Assembly: GCA_029251375.1 (NCBI GenBank)
Contig: JAQXDL010000007.1
Coordinates: 1 to 59,128, forward strand
DNA: 59,128 bases
Direction: 5' to 3'
Source of the DNA: Pseudomonadales bacterium
GTDB taxonomy: Bacteria; Pseudomonadota; Gammaproteobacteria; Pseudomonadales; Azotimanducaceae
This document shows, in pieces, positions 8,241 to 17,586 of the stretch (position 1 is the first letter of the stretch; each line of letters opens with the position of its first letter). A program made the position numbers and the translations under genes. Under the pieces are notes generated by a model. That model did no database searches and was not told the DNA's origin. It saw only the letters and a list, made by a program, of their open reading frames with translations.

Positions 8241-10246
8241 AAAATATCCGATGTCGCATTGATATTTTCTACACCACCGCCCGAACTCGCAAAGTTTCCT
8301 TTGTGTCTGATTCTATATTGTCCTGACTGGCTGTCTTTGGCGCTTTGCCAAGATAGTTTTGCAATCAATCCTTCCGATTCATCGTCTTGACCCCAGCGAA
8401 TTTTCGTAGACCAATCGTAGTCATTACTAACCTCTATCCATGATATACCCTGCAACATCTCAACCTCCATAAAGATCTGTCCACGATCGTAAGTAGCCGT
8501 TGGGTTTCCAGAGTAAAAGCTGGCCGTAATGACGTCGCCCTTCTCATACTTTTTCTTTGCAAGGGGAATTGCGATTTCCTGAGGGGAGTGTTTTGCCGAT
8601 ATACCAGCCTTACCCTCCTCGCTAGCCTCATACAGTTGCTGCGTCGGTGATTTACCGCGCCAATCGTCGTAGGCCAAAGTGCTCATGATGTCCGATTTAT
8701 TCTTTAAAGCGGTGGCCAGTTCTGCCGCCACTTGTTGGTAGGCCGGCAAGGTCCAACGACCATGCAACGTGTGGCCTGCTTCATATTGTTGGAGAAGATA
8801 TTCTTCTGGCGTAGTCACATAGCCGGCATATCCGTTTGAATATCCAGCCAGCACAACATGCGTAGCCCAATCACCGAGGTAAGCCTGTACTGTATCTCTA
8901 AGTCTGCGCCCTGCCATCGTGGTGATTTCTGTTGGAAGTGCGAGGATGGCGACCTGCCCTATTCTTGCAATGGTGATCGAACGTATTTGCGATTGCTGCG
9001 GCGTTTCACCGGAGCCGGTTACAAACAATATTGCCTTGGGTGATTGGCATTGCCTAACGGATTCAGTCCACTTCGGTGCATCAAGCAAAAATCCGATTAA
9101 AAAATCCAGAAAAATACTTTGCTCGGTCATGCCTTCTCTAAACAGAAAATGCCCACCCCCATCTTCAGTGGACCCACCGGCAAAGGAATACCCATAGGCT
9201 GAAGGACATGTGCGTTGTACGCCAGCGCCAGTGAACTCATCTTTCACTTCATATTGTGACATATCGATGTAGATCTGGCGGCTATCAAGGTCTCCCTTGA
9301 GTACCTCAGATGCATTTTCAAAGAGCTTTAGTGCCACGTCGACTTGTCGCTGGCCGATAATTTTCGTGCTATCGAAATCATCTTTACCGGGCCCGGTATT
9401 GTCCAAGCTTAGGTTAGGTGTCACGTCGCCCGCATTAGACTGAGCAAACGCAGCAACAAATTCACTATTGTGTTGGTACGTTACACCCTTTTTCCTCTCA
9501 ATATTCAGAGAGGCGTATCCCTTATGATCACCAGATATGAGTCGATTGAAAAACGTCATCGACGTCGGATGAACAGCCAACCAATTGATCATGCCAATAT
9601 CCCCCGAGTCATCGGCGAATTTCAGCAAAGTCATATCTTTGTCAATGGTGTCTGCATAGCCATCGCGCTCTGATGCAGGATTCTGCTCGTAAGCAATCAA
9701 TGAACGATTGATGCCTGCATTTTCTACCCGGCCTTTGTTGACGTAGATGTTACCCGGCTGAAGGTCCTCGTGGGCTTTGATGACAGCCTCTACAATACCT
9801 TCAACAATGTTGTCGAAATGTTCAGGATAGAAACCACCATCAAGACCATTTTTTGAGCGAGAGTGCCAATAGCCACTCGGGGTCGAGTGCGTGTGAGTCG
9901 CACTTAAGATGACATTGTCGAGACTATAGATTTCGCCAAATTGTTGTTGCAGACGATCTAAAACCTCTAATGTAATGTGATGTTCAATGCTTCCGATATC
10001 GACACTAACAAAAGCGATACGTTTGGTCTGATCACTATCTGCAATAATAAATGCCCGTGCGCTCTGACGAATATGGAGCCCTTCAGAAATTTGATCTTGC
10101 CTACCAAAGCCCCAGAGTTGAATCCCAAATGCTGGACCTGTGACGTCAGCCATACCGCGGCCGATGACAAACTCATAGGGCTCCTCACCATTGGCATTCA
10201 GAGAGGTGATTAGTGTGACAATTAATAGCGCTAATGCAATTTTCAT
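8228..10246 (-). CDS. Neutral (alkaline) ceramidase, secreted
   Basis: The 672-residue product is a neutral/alkaline non-lysosomal ceramidase, which cleaves the amide bond of ceramide to sphingosine and fatty acid. A signal peptide spans residues 1-20. Expected zinc ligands are visible: His118/His120 (SATHTH), His226 (LAVHPTS), Glu440 (LPTEITTMAG) and a Tyr in the GYSNGYAGY stretch at 468-476. A C-terminal immunoglobulin-like domain follows (about 535-672). The amidase hexapeptide, GDVSPN in human neutral ceramidase with Ser as nucleophile, reads GDVTPN here (Thr276, codon ACA). Length matches the family. It pairs naturally with the convergent sphingomyelinase-like gene. A Ser-to-Thr change could alter or reduce activity. 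Confidence 0.9.
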   Translation of the reverse strand: MKIALALLIVTLITSLNANGEEPYEFVIGRGMADVTGPAFGIQLWGFGRQDQISEGLHIRQSARAFIIADSDQTKRIAFVSVDIGSIEHHITLEVLDRLQQQFGEIYSLDNVILSATHTHSTPSGYWHSRSKNGLDGGFYPEHFDNIVEGIVEAVIKAHEDLQPGNIYVNKGRVENAGINRSLIAYEQNPASERDGYADTIDKDMTLLKFADDSGDIGMINWLAVHPTSMTFFNRLISGDHKGYASLNIERKKGVTYQHNSEFVAAFAQSNAGDVTPNLSLDNTGPGKDDFDSTKIIGQRQVDVALKLFENASEVLKGDLDSRQIYIDMSQYEVKDEFTGAGVQRTCPSAYGYSFAGGSTEDGGGHFLFREGMTEQSIFLDFLIGFLLDAPKWTESVRQCQSPKAILFVTGSGETPQQSQIRSITIARIGQVAILALPTEITTMAGRRLRDTVQAYLGDWATHVVLAGYSNGYAGYVTTPEEYLLQQYEAGHTLHGRWTLPAYQQVAAELATALKNKSDIMSTLAYDDWRGKSPTQQLYEASEEGKAGISAKHSPQEIAIPLAKKKYEKGDVITASFYSGNPTATYDRGQIFMEVEMLQGISWIEVSNDYDWSTKIRWGQDDESEGLIAKLSWQSAKDSQSGQYRIRHKGNFASSGGGVENINATSDIFHID

Positions 10247-10551
10247 TACGGTTCTCTTTACTGACGTTATTAGGCGACAGGCAAGTTTGTCGTGTTTAGT
10301 TCTCGTGAAAGATCAGCAATTGGTATTTCAACGTAGTGGCCACCTTTTAACATGTGCTGGTTACATAAAAATAATCCAATGGCTAACGAACAGTTTAACC
10401 TAGAAATACACTATCGAAGGGATGGACACCAAAAGTGTAAACAATGTACTCATAGAATGTTTGGGCTCAACCAGCCCAAAAATAAACCTCGCCGTTTTCG
10501 ACAGGCACTGATGTACACACAGCGTCAAACTAGGATTAACCAACAGTATCT

Positions 10552-10595
10552 CCATACGTGACGGTGCTTCGAAAAACGTGGTTTGTAATTCCTAT
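10552..10595 (+). repeat. Left copy of 44-bp interspersed direct repeat
   Basis: This 44-bp segment matches 24673-24716 at 38 of 44 positions in the same orientation, including an identical core CTTCGAAAAACGTGGTTT. The two copies bracket a 14-kb block of catabolic and transport genes. Its right edge touches the end of the SDR remnant. I do not recognise it as a known REP, attC or insertion sequence end. Confidence 0.7.
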
Positions 10596-10744
10596 GCCTC
10601 TATATTTACCCTCAAGTTCTTCCTGATATCTGCCACTACTACCAACCCACCTTCCGCTGCGATGCGCAGACAGGCCGCACGACCAATTTAGCTTACGCCG
10701 CCTGTAGCAATGATAAATTTACCTTCTGGTCTTTTCGTGTTCAT
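10592..10744 (-). pseudogene. Short-chain dehydrogenase (SDR) N-terminal remnant
   Basis: Reading leftward from an ATG at 10744, the peptide has GKFIIATGGVS, a stop (TAA), then IGRAACLRIAAEGG and VVVADI. This matches the start of an SDR: first beta strand, TGGxxxGIG nucleotide loop and second strand ending in Asp. The Gly of the loop is replaced by the stop codon, and the frame ends at a TAG after 50 codons, with no catalytic Tyr-x3-Lys. The gene is dead and truncated. It lies 230 bp downstream of the MFS gene and in the same direction, so it may once have been part of that oxygenase operon. Confidence 0.65.
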
Positions 10745-10976
10745 CTCCGGCCTGAACTGATTAAGCTAGTATGGTACGAGGAAACGGTCAATTTGTTGAG
10801 TGAGTTGATATTCACTATCGAAAACCCTTCGACTTTAGCGAGAAATGTTCCGGATACTGACCCAGATCTTCCGCATGCCCGGCGATGACATGAAAGACAA
10901 ACTGCCTTTTAGTACTTGCTACGAGGTTAGCCTTGCACAAGAAAAATGCTTTATGACAACTTGTTAGGGATAATGT

Positions 10977-12446
10977 TCAAATGACGTTCCCCTCAACCAC
11001 TTTACGTCGTCCAATTTCAGCAAGTATCTCGGCATGCCGATGACGATCAAGTTGGTATAGAGAATAGATCGCAAGTGAAACCAATGCAGAAAGGCCCATG
11101 ATGGGCCCCGCGGTGATGGCAAGCCGAGTCAACACATCCTGTTCAAGCTCACCGGGAATTGCAGCTTCCGGTAATCGCACGTAAAAATCTAACATAACAC
11201 CGGCGAAGAGCGTCGCTACTGAATATGAGCCTTTGCCAAAAATAGCCCGGGCTGAATAAAATAGGCCTTCTTCGCGCAGGCCGGTGACCAATTCATTCTC
11301 ATCAATAATATCACCTATCATCGACATAATAGATACCGAACAAAGACCTATGCTGAAGGCAAATCCCGCGGCGTTCGCTAACAAGCATGGCATCAACATC
11401 GGATCTCCGTTCTCGGGTAGGATATCCAGCAGACGCAAATTGACAACCAACTGCGCAAAGATCGCTATACCAAATAGTGAACTCACCATTACCGGTTTTC
11501 GATCGAAGTGCTTCATCAAAACCGGCGCCAAGGTGGCGCCAGCCAAACCTGCAACAACGCCTGCGAGAGGAAATAATCGAATCTGACTAGCTTCCAATTG
11601 CCAAAGGTAGGTTTGAACAAAGACATTCATCTTGTCGTAAACCCCACTCGCAATCATAAAGAAGAAATAGCCACCTAGTAGGATAAGGTTGTTGCGGTTC
11701 TTTAATGTACGCAACAGCGCTTTTAAGAAAAACGGAATTGAGAACTTTGGCATGGAATCTGTTCGCTGCGACAATTTGCGGCCATAATCCTGTGTGCCGA
11801 GGGCACAAATAAATATCGCGATCAGCACGACGGCGCAAACCATGAATACAATTGGCACATATGCATCAGGGTCTAACTGACCCGGCACCAGCGCGCCATC
11901 GCTCGCGCGCACGCGCTCACCTTGGAACATTGTCCAAGCTGTGAAAGCAAATGCCGAACCGGCAAAGTAGCTAAACATTGCATTGACACTAAATAGCTGA
12001 CTCCGTTCATCGTGGCGTTTCGAGAGTTCCGCACCCAAAGCTAAATGAGGCACATTAAACAATGTCACGAAGGTACGAGATAGAATCGTCCACGCCGCAA
12101 GCCAGATAAACAAACCCGTATCACTACCCATCAAGATATCTGGCGGTGTGAAAATTGCGTAGATAGAAACAGCCAGAGGTACAGGTGCTGCCCAGAGGAA
12201 AGGATGGCGACGCCCCAAGCTCGAGCGATGTCTATCAGATAACATACCAATAAATGGATCTGTGACAGCATCAGTTGCGACCGCTAACATGGTAGCAATT
12301 CCAATCAGGTAGTTTGGTAATCCTATCGCTTGATTGTAGAAAATCGTAATGAAGCCAATGAAGATCGCAAAGTAGATCGCTTCACCGATGGCGCCAATAC
12401 CAAAACAGAGCTTTACTCTAAAAGGTAGGGGTATGTCGTTTGTCAT
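10977..12446 (-). CDS. MFS transporter, GPH (MelB-like) family
   Basis: The 489-residue protein has about 12 hydrophobic segments and fits the MFS_2 / glycoside-pentoside-hexuronide:cation symporter family. The diagnostic early-loop motif is present (ATDAVTDPFIGMLSDRHRS, residues 57-75), followed by GRRHPFLWAA. It is the third gene of an apparent Rieske-oxygenase operon, 16 bp after the 2-oxoglutarate oxygenase gene. The likely role is uptake of the operon's substrate across the inner membrane. In environmental proteobacteria this family often sits beside catabolic genes for non-sugar compounds, so the sugar label should not be taken literally. Confidence 0.85.
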   Translation of the reverse strand: MTNDIPLPFRVKLCFGIGAIGEAIYFAIFIGFITIFYNQAIGLPNYLIGIATMLAVATDAVTDPFIGMLSDRHRSSLGRRHPFLWAAPVPLAVSIYAIFTPPDILMGSDTGLFIWLAAWTILSRTFVTLFNVPHLALGAELSKRHDERSQLFSVNAMFSYFAGSAFAFTAWTMFQGERVRASDGALVPGQLDPDAYVPIVFMVCAVVLIAIFICALGTQDYGRKLSQRTDSMPKFSIPFFLKALLRTLKNRNNLILLGGYFFFMIASGVYDKMNVFVQTYLWQLEASQIRLFPLAGVVAGLAGATLAPVLMKHFDRKPVMVSSLFGIAIFAQLVVNLRLLDILPENGDPMLMPCLLANAAGFAFSIGLCSVSIMSMIGDIIDENELVTGLREEGLFYSARAIFGKGSYSVATLFAGVMLDFYVRLPEAAIPGELEQDVLTRLAITAGPIMGLSALVSLAIYSLYQLDRHRHAEILAEIGRRKVVEGNVI

Positions 12447-12462
12447 AGTTGACGGCTTCGCC

Positions 12463-13650
12463 CTATCCTTTATTTTGATTGTCTTTAAATCGCTGGCCTC
12501 GTTCGGTTGCTAGCTTCAAAGCAGCTTCAGTTTCTTTTCGCTCTTCTTTTTTGTGGGCAGCCTTCAGCGCATCAAACTCTTTGGCCCACCAACGGCGTCT
12601 GAGTTTAGGGTAGGTTCGCATCAAATTAGCGGCTGAATTAGCGCCACGATCACGCCCTTCGTTGTAACCGACCTTGTTGTTGTCCGAGGCTTGAGACTTT
12701 CCAAAAGGCACCAGATCTCCGTTCATTGTCGGCAGCAGAAAGTACGGCATTGAAACGCGAGATTCTCCTTTGGGAATCATTGTGGTGTTCACCCGATGAA
12801 CCGTTGCAGAGTAACGCCCTTCACTTAAGTGCATTAACGCACCACCGGTATTGACGATGACGGAACCTGGGATAACTGGCACCTCGTAGTCACCTTCAGC
12901 GGTCCGGCATGTTACGGGTGCATTCATCCATTGGCCTTCGCCAGCGACAACTTGCAAACCAGGACGGTCATTAATCAATAGCGCGAGAAACGGAGGGCCG
13001 TCAATGTGCGCGCCGGTCACCGGGCTCATAAATTTTTCATATTCTTGTCTTATGGTTTCTTGTTTATCAGCTGAGATCGACTCAAGACTAAAGTTATGGT
13101 TTAAGCTGGCAAATAGGTACGGCTCATCCCGATTAAAATACTCTCTAAATTCACTTGGATCCTCACCAAGGGATTCAACGATGAGTTCACCCAATTCAAG
13201 CGTTATGTTGTGATAAGCCTTGTTTAGGCTTTCGAGGAAGGGACGAAAGCCTGGCACTTTTTCTGCTTGCGGCCAGGTATTGGGTCCACGGAAGAAGCGT
13301 TCGTGAAGTGGATAAGATTCGTCATCGTGTGCACATAGCGGTTCTTCATCAAAACCGTACTGAAAACTTTCGATGACTTGTCCAAAACCTGAATCCGAGG
13401 GGGTAGTTTCGGAATAACCTCGAACATAGGGATCATTTTGCAACGCCGATGACCTTTTAAAATCTATAGGCGCATCAAAGAAATTTCGCGCTTCTTTGAA
13501 TGCCTCTTGCTGGAACTCATCTTCAAGTCCAGGCGCATTGGCAAGGATGAGAAAACCACACTCTGCAAGCGCATAGCGGAGCCCCTCCATAAACTTCTCA
13601 CGATCGTTATCCAAATCATGCCAGTCAACTGTTGGAATCTCTTTAGTCAT
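12463..13650 (-). CDS. 2-oxoglutarate/Fe(II)-dependent oxygenase, IPNS-like
   Basis: The 395-residue product resembles isopenicillin-N-synthase-type non-heme iron oxygenases. It has the N-terminal DIOX_N region (residues 1-120, including RGYSETTPSD) and a 2OG-Fe(II) domain with iron ligands His215 and Asp217 (AHIDGP) and His285 (TVHRV), plus the 2-oxoglutarate-binding Arg298 and Ser300 (RVS). A TTG at 13656 would lie directly on the ribosome binding site AGAGGA; the ATG at 13650 is seven bases away and is preferred. It is sandwiched between the Rieske oxygenase (12 bp upstream) and the MFS carrier, so it probably acts in the same oxidative pathway. The substrate is not predictable. Confidence 0.85.
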   Translation of the reverse strand: MTKEIPTVDWHDLDNDREKFMEGLRYALAECGFLILANAPGLEDEFQQEAFKEARNFFDAPIDFKRSSALQNDPYVRGYSETTPSDSGFGQVIESFQYGFDEEPLCAHDDESYPLHERFFRGPNTWPQAEKVPGFRPFLESLNKAYHNITLELGELIVESLGEDPSEFREYFNRDEPYLFASLNHNFSLESISADKQETIRQEYEKFMSPVTGAHIDGPPFLALLINDRPGLQVVAGEGQWMNAPVTCRTAEGDYEVPVIPGSVIVNTGGALMHLSEGRYSATVHRVNTTMIPKGESRVSMPYFLLPTMNGDLVPFGKSQASDNNKVGYNEGRDRGANSAANLMRTYPKLRRRWWAKEFDALKAAHKKEERKETEAALKLATERGQRFKDNQNKG

Positions 13651-13662
13651 TAACAATTCCTC

Positions 13663-14787
13663 TTAAGATAAATGCTTCGATAAGGTTTGATGAAAGTGCA
13701 CAATCGCTTTTTCAAAATGCCCGAACGTAAGGTATTCGTTTGCTGACGTCTTGACCGTTCCCTGTATAGCGCAAGCCGCGTCTCTATCTTCATCAAAACC
13801 GGCATCTTTGACAAAGCTCGCATCATGCTTAGCTTCTTCGACATCGGTACTGGATCCATCTGGCTTTGCGTTAGTAATCCTAAAGATTAACATTTGCGTG
13901 CGTGTCGGGCTAACAGGTTCAAAGATCGTCACCGCAGAGTGCTTAGAGAGCACAGATATTGCGACGTTGGGGAACAGTTGATAAACAGATGTGATCATGC
14001 CACTAAGATGTTGATCTTCTGCCGCTAGGTCTCTAAGTTTTTCAACGCGCTTGAACGGAAATATAACCCGCGAGTGAGAGCCGAAGTTTTCTACTATCGT
14101 CGTATTATCGAGCCCGTATGGGTAGAAGCTTTTCTTGTGGAGAGACTTAATATGGTAGCCCTCCATCGTTGTTTCAGCGAGCAGCTTCCAATTCGCGTCA
14201 TCAGAGTATTTGCTTTGATCAAAATAAATTTGCTCGTCCGAAAAAAAATCAGGTATGTCTTCAACAGAGGCTAGATCAATAGATTCACTCTGGTTGACGT
14301 AGATAAGCCCACCTCTCTCCAGTGCAGATATTTCGACCAGGCCGTTGCCTTCTCGTGCAATACCAGGGAACCCGTCTTGCCCCGGGATGTGTCTGAGTTG
14401 GCCATCTAAGCCGTAGTTCCAAGCGTGATAAGGACAAACAAATGATCTGGCACAACCTTGGTCCGAGGCGACTTGCATACCTCGGTGCCGACACGCGTTG
14501 ATAAATGCGCGAACTTTTCCATCTTCCCCTCGCACCACAAGTAGCGGTGTACCAGCGGCCTTTCTGGCGATATAGCTACCTTTATCCGGGAGCATCGCGG
14601 AGAGGCAAAACACAATCGGCAAGCGTCTTAAAAGCGCAATTTCAGCCTCAAATCGCTCGATTGACCAATAACTCTCAACAGGTTGCTTCCAAACCGTGTC
14701 GCCAAGGTCTGTTGTTTTGTTATCAATGTGATGGAAGATGCGTTGGAGTATTTCTGGTTCGCTAAGTAACCGATTATTGGCGGCCAT
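13663..14787 (-). CDS. Rieske ring-hydroxylating oxygenase, alpha subunit
   Basis: This 374-residue protein carries a Rieske [2Fe-2S] centre with ligands Cys99, His101 (CRHRG) and Cys118, His121 (CPYHAW), and a catalytic domain with the mononuclear iron motif EGYHIKSLHK giving His212 and His217. Such terminal oxygenases hydroxylate or demethylate aromatic, steroidal or quaternary-amine substrates, using electrons from a separate reductase. No ferredoxin or reductase gene is in the window, so the partner must be encoded elsewhere. It is the first gene of the operon with the 2OG oxygenase and the MFS carrier; the TonB receptor upstream has its own terminator. No strong ribosome binding site precedes the ATG. 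Confidence 0.88.
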   Translation of the reverse strand: MAANNRLLSEPEILQRIFHHIDNKTTDLGDTVWKQPVESYWSIERFEAEIALLRRLPIVFCLSAMLPDKGSYIARKAAGTPLLVVRGEDGKVRAFINACRHRGMQVASDQGCARSFVCPYHAWNYGLDGQLRHIPGQDGFPGIAREGNGLVEISALERGGLIYVNQSESIDLASVEDIPDFFSDEQIYFDQSKYSDDANWKLLAETTMEGYHIKSLHKKSFYPYGLDNTTIVENFGSHSRVIFPFKRVEKLRDLAAEDQHLSGMITSVYQLFPNVAISVLSKHSAVTIFEPVSPTRTQMLIFRITNAKPDGSSTDVEEAKHDASFVKDAGFDEDRDAACAIQGTVKTSANEYLTFGHFEKAIVHFHQTLSKHLS

Positions 14788-14888
14788 GATTGTAATCTCT
14801 GATGGTCTTCGAAGTCTTTTTTGTTAGAAACTTTCCAATAGTGGTGGCTTGTGGTTACCGAAAATCAAATCGCTTCGTCTCATTGAAG

Positions 14889-14920
14889 AAAAAGGGAGGT
14901 CAAATTAAACCTGACCTCCC
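14889..14920 (-). terminator. Rho-independent terminator of the TonB receptor gene
   Basis: On the minus strand a perfect 9-bp stem (GGGAGGTCA / TGACCTCCC) with a 9-base loop is followed by TTTTT. It starts 10 bases after the stop of the TonB receptor gene. This separates receptor transcription from the Rieske operon immediately downstream, so that operon probably has its own promoter or depends on read-through. Confidence 0.85.
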
Positions 14921-14930
14921 GAGGGGAAGC

Positions 14931-17288
14931 TTAGTGCTGGAAACGCACCGTGACACCGATTGTGCGTGGATCGCCCGGATACGCATTGAAGCTACCCGCT
15001 TGAATGACCGAGTTAAAAATACCATCCGTAAACTCTTCTTCGAAAATATTTTTACCCCAAACGCTCAAGTTCCAACGACCATTTAAATCGCTAATACCTA
15101 TTGAGGCATTCGCAGTGACATAGCTATCTTGATCGGCAATAGGATTTTGCTCGCTGGTTACGTTGCGTTCGCCACGATATCTAGCAGCGAGGTGAGCAAA
15201 ACCGTTGAATCTACTAAAACTTCTTTCGTAGCTAATTGATGAACTAACTGTCCATTTGGGCACAAAGGACAATCGTTTTCCACTTAAGTCCTGAGTTTGA
15301 CCAGGCGTGGGAGGTGATCCTGTAGGGACAATGATCTTTGGCCCACCAACATAGTTTTCATATTTTGCATCTAGGTAGGTTCCAGAAAGTGACACGTACA
15401 AGTTTGCAGTGGGTGCAAAAAAAGTTTCAAACTCTAAACCATCAACCTGAATTTCACCTGCGTTGGTTAGTGTAAAGTTGGTGCCATTAAATGCATTGGT
15501 TTGAAAATCTCGTAAGCGCTGCGAAAAAGCTGCTAGATTTATCTGCATCTGGTTATCAAACGTACGTATCTTCGCGCCCAGCTCCCAGGCATCGGCGATT
15601 TCTTTATCAAAGTCTGCACCACCAGAGCCGGCACTTACATTAAAACCCCCAGCTTTATAGCCGCGTTTTCCGCTTGCATACAGGCTCACGTTATCGCTGT
15701 ACTCATAAGAAATTGTGATTTCACCGGTCGGCTCACTCTCGGAACGAGACTCGGAAAAATTTGGTACAGGTCTAAACAACTGAACAGCTGCAGCCGCGCC
15801 GCGTGCAGGAGGCGGTAGCAATGCAACGACCGGATCGCTCGCAGGATCGCTAAAGTCAATCGCCGAATATGGCGCGTCTGTCACAATGTTGGCATCAATA
15901 TCTTTGTCTTCCGTGGTCCAACGAGCCCCTAATGATGCCGTTAGCCGATCACTGATGTGCCAATCGAGTTTACCGAACACCGAGTGGCTAGTTGTCTGTA
16001 AATCAAATTCGCTCAGTCTACCCGTACCACTACCAATATAGGATCCAGCTGGAGCGCCCTTTAATCCTTCGATGGTGGTGACAAGACCACCGATCGCTAG
16101 ATCAAAGAACGGCCGCGCAAAACTACCCAACCGATTATCTCCGCCGGTTTCTTGATCTGCATCGTAGTAGTAATAACCTACCATCCAATCAAATCCATTA
16201 TCTCCGGTCGATTGCAGTCTAAACTCTTGAGTGAATACTTGGCGGTCCGCGTTATTTTGCAAAACGCCGCTTAACTCGATGTCGATGAAATCGGCATCGA
16301 TGTCATTTGTCTCTTCGAAATCTCGAAAAGCACTAAGGGAGGTAAAGGTTAAGTTGTCACGTTCCCAATCCACCTGCGCCGATAATCCACTTTGTTCCTG
16401 TTCTGTCTCTAAAGCTCGGTCAAATTTAATCTCGCGTTTGTAGATATCATCTGGCAAAAGCGTCGCACCAAGGGCTGTAGTGCGCGCAGCATTCGCTGGC
16501 AAGTTGAAAAAAAACGGTGCGCCACAACAGTCTTCTGTAATGGATGAAGTGTCCGCAATAAGTCGTATGGTGAGATCATCACTAGGCTCCACAAGCAGTT
16601 GTCCCCGCAAGGCGTAGCGGTCTCTATCGTTCACACTGTCTCTACCCGGTTGCACATTATCAATGTAACCATCGCGGCTATTGTAGTTACCCGAGACGCG
16701 GTAAGACACGGTGTCATTAATTGGCCCTGTGACGGTACCGCGGGTTATTTTTGTACCGTAGTCGCCAAGGGTTGCCTCAATGTCTAAACCAAACTCTCGT
16801 TCAGGTTTTTTTGTGATTATAGAGATCACACCTGCTGGTGTGTTTTTGCCATAAACCGAACTTTGTGGACCACGCAATATCTCCACGCGTTCGACGGCGA
16901 TAAAGTCATCAATGGCGGAGGCCGCTCGACTGCGGTAAACACCGTCAATGAAAACGCCAACAGACGGCTCTAAACCTGCATTATTCCCCGAAGTACCAAG
17001 CCCGCGAATACTAAAAACTTGTTGTGAAGAACTTTGATTTTGACTCGTGTTTAGTGAAGGGGTTGCTATCTCCAGCTCTTGAATGTCGGCAATGCCCTTA
17101 TTTACGAGGTCTACTCCCGTCACCACTGACACTGCGACCGGTGTTTCTTGCAACGTAGCCTCCCGCTTCTGTGCAGTGACTACTACTTCCTCGAGGCCTG
17201 CATATTGATCTTCCGCAGCCTGTCCGGTACTTGCCATCATGAGTGTTGCTGAGAGTACACTAACGTGCGCCATCTTGATTAGTCTCAT
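14931..17288 (-). CDS. TonB-dependent outer-membrane receptor
   Basis: The 785-residue protein has a signal peptide (1-24, TGQAAE), a TonB box region (EEVVVTAQKR near 29-38), a plug domain including RGLGTSG and VERVEILRGPQS, and a long beta-barrel ending in an aromatic-rich last strand (TVRFQH). It would import a bulky substrate across the outer membrane using the TonB system. Gene context (Rieske and 2OG oxygenases, MFS carrier, TetR, amidohydrolase) favours an organic growth substrate over an iron siderophore. This VVVTAQKRE-type receptor group is abundant in marine and sphingomonad-like degraders. It ends in a strong terminator at 14889-14920. Confidence 0.92.
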   Translation of the reverse strand: MRLIKMAHVSVLSATLMMASTGQAAEDQYAGLEEVVVTAQKREATLQETPVAVSVVTGVDLVNKGIADIQELEIATPSLNTSQNQSSSQQVFSIRGLGTSGNNAGLEPSVGVFIDGVYRSRAASAIDDFIAVERVEILRGPQSSVYGKNTPAGVISIITKKPEREFGLDIEATLGDYGTKITRGTVTGPINDTVSYRVSGNYNSRDGYIDNVQPGRDSVNDRDRYALRGQLLVEPSDDLTIRLIADTSSITEDCCGAPFFFNLPANAARTTALGATLLPDDIYKREIKFDRALETEQEQSGLSAQVDWERDNLTFTSLSAFRDFEETNDIDADFIDIELSGVLQNNADRQVFTQEFRLQSTGDNGFDWMVGYYYYDADQETGGDNRLGSFARPFFDLAIGGLVTTIEGLKGAPAGSYIGSGTGRLSEFDLQTTSHSVFGKLDWHISDRLTASLGARWTTEDKDIDANIVTDAPYSAIDFSDPASDPVVALLPPPARGAAAAVQLFRPVPNFSESRSESEPTGEITISYEYSDNVSLYASGKRGYKAGGFNVSAGSGGADFDKEIADAWELGAKIRTFDNQMQINLAAFSQRLRDFQTNAFNGTNFTLTNAGEIQVDGLEFETFFAPTANLYVSLSGTYLDAKYENYVGGPKIIVPTGSPPTPGQTQDLSGKRLSFVPKWTVSSSISYERSFSRFNGFAHLAARYRGERNVTSEQNPIADQDSYVTANASIGISDLNGRWNLSVWGKNIFEEEFTDGIFNSVIQAGSFNAYPGDPRTIGVTVRFQH

Positions 17289-17586
17289 ATTACTTTCTCC
17301 CCACCTCTAATTTTTATTGCTGTTGCCGAACCTAATCTGAAGCTCTTTTCGACACATTCATGCTCAAAAGCCATCACCGCTTTGTCACTACTATAGAATG
17401 TGTAATATAGCGAGCGGATGCTACTTTAGTTGTTCAACAATAACAAGTTAGTTTGGTAAGTGTTAAGTAACGCAACGAACGGGAGCACTTCATCACCAAG
17501 CGAGAGACCGCCAGACAGCAAAAGCGAGGAATCAGGGAGATAATTAAAAATTTCTATTAGACTTTTTCTACTAGCAGCAGGGGTTG
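17289..17586. other. Promoter-bearing gap upstream of the TonB receptor gene
   Basis: Almost 300 bp between the receptor gene and the TetR gene, both leftward. It contains an 11-bp perfect palindrome TTGTTCAACAA at 17430-17440, a possible regulator site for the receptor, but I see no gene here and no convincing promoter pair. Confidence 0.4.

Larger units (their letters stand above)
10247..10976. other. Intergenic stretch with gene debris
   Basis: About 730 bp without an intact gene. It holds one copy of a 44-bp interspersed repeat, an SDR remnant on the minus strand, and a 7-bp-arm hairpin at 10461-10479 (TTGGGCT / AGCCCAA) with no T-run on its 3' side. Between 10756 and 10976 both strands have short coding-like pieces that I cannot assign. 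Confidence 0.6.

Noticed and set aside
10461-10479. Terminator hairpin
   Set aside because: A 7-bp stem is present, but neither strand has a T-run following the stem.
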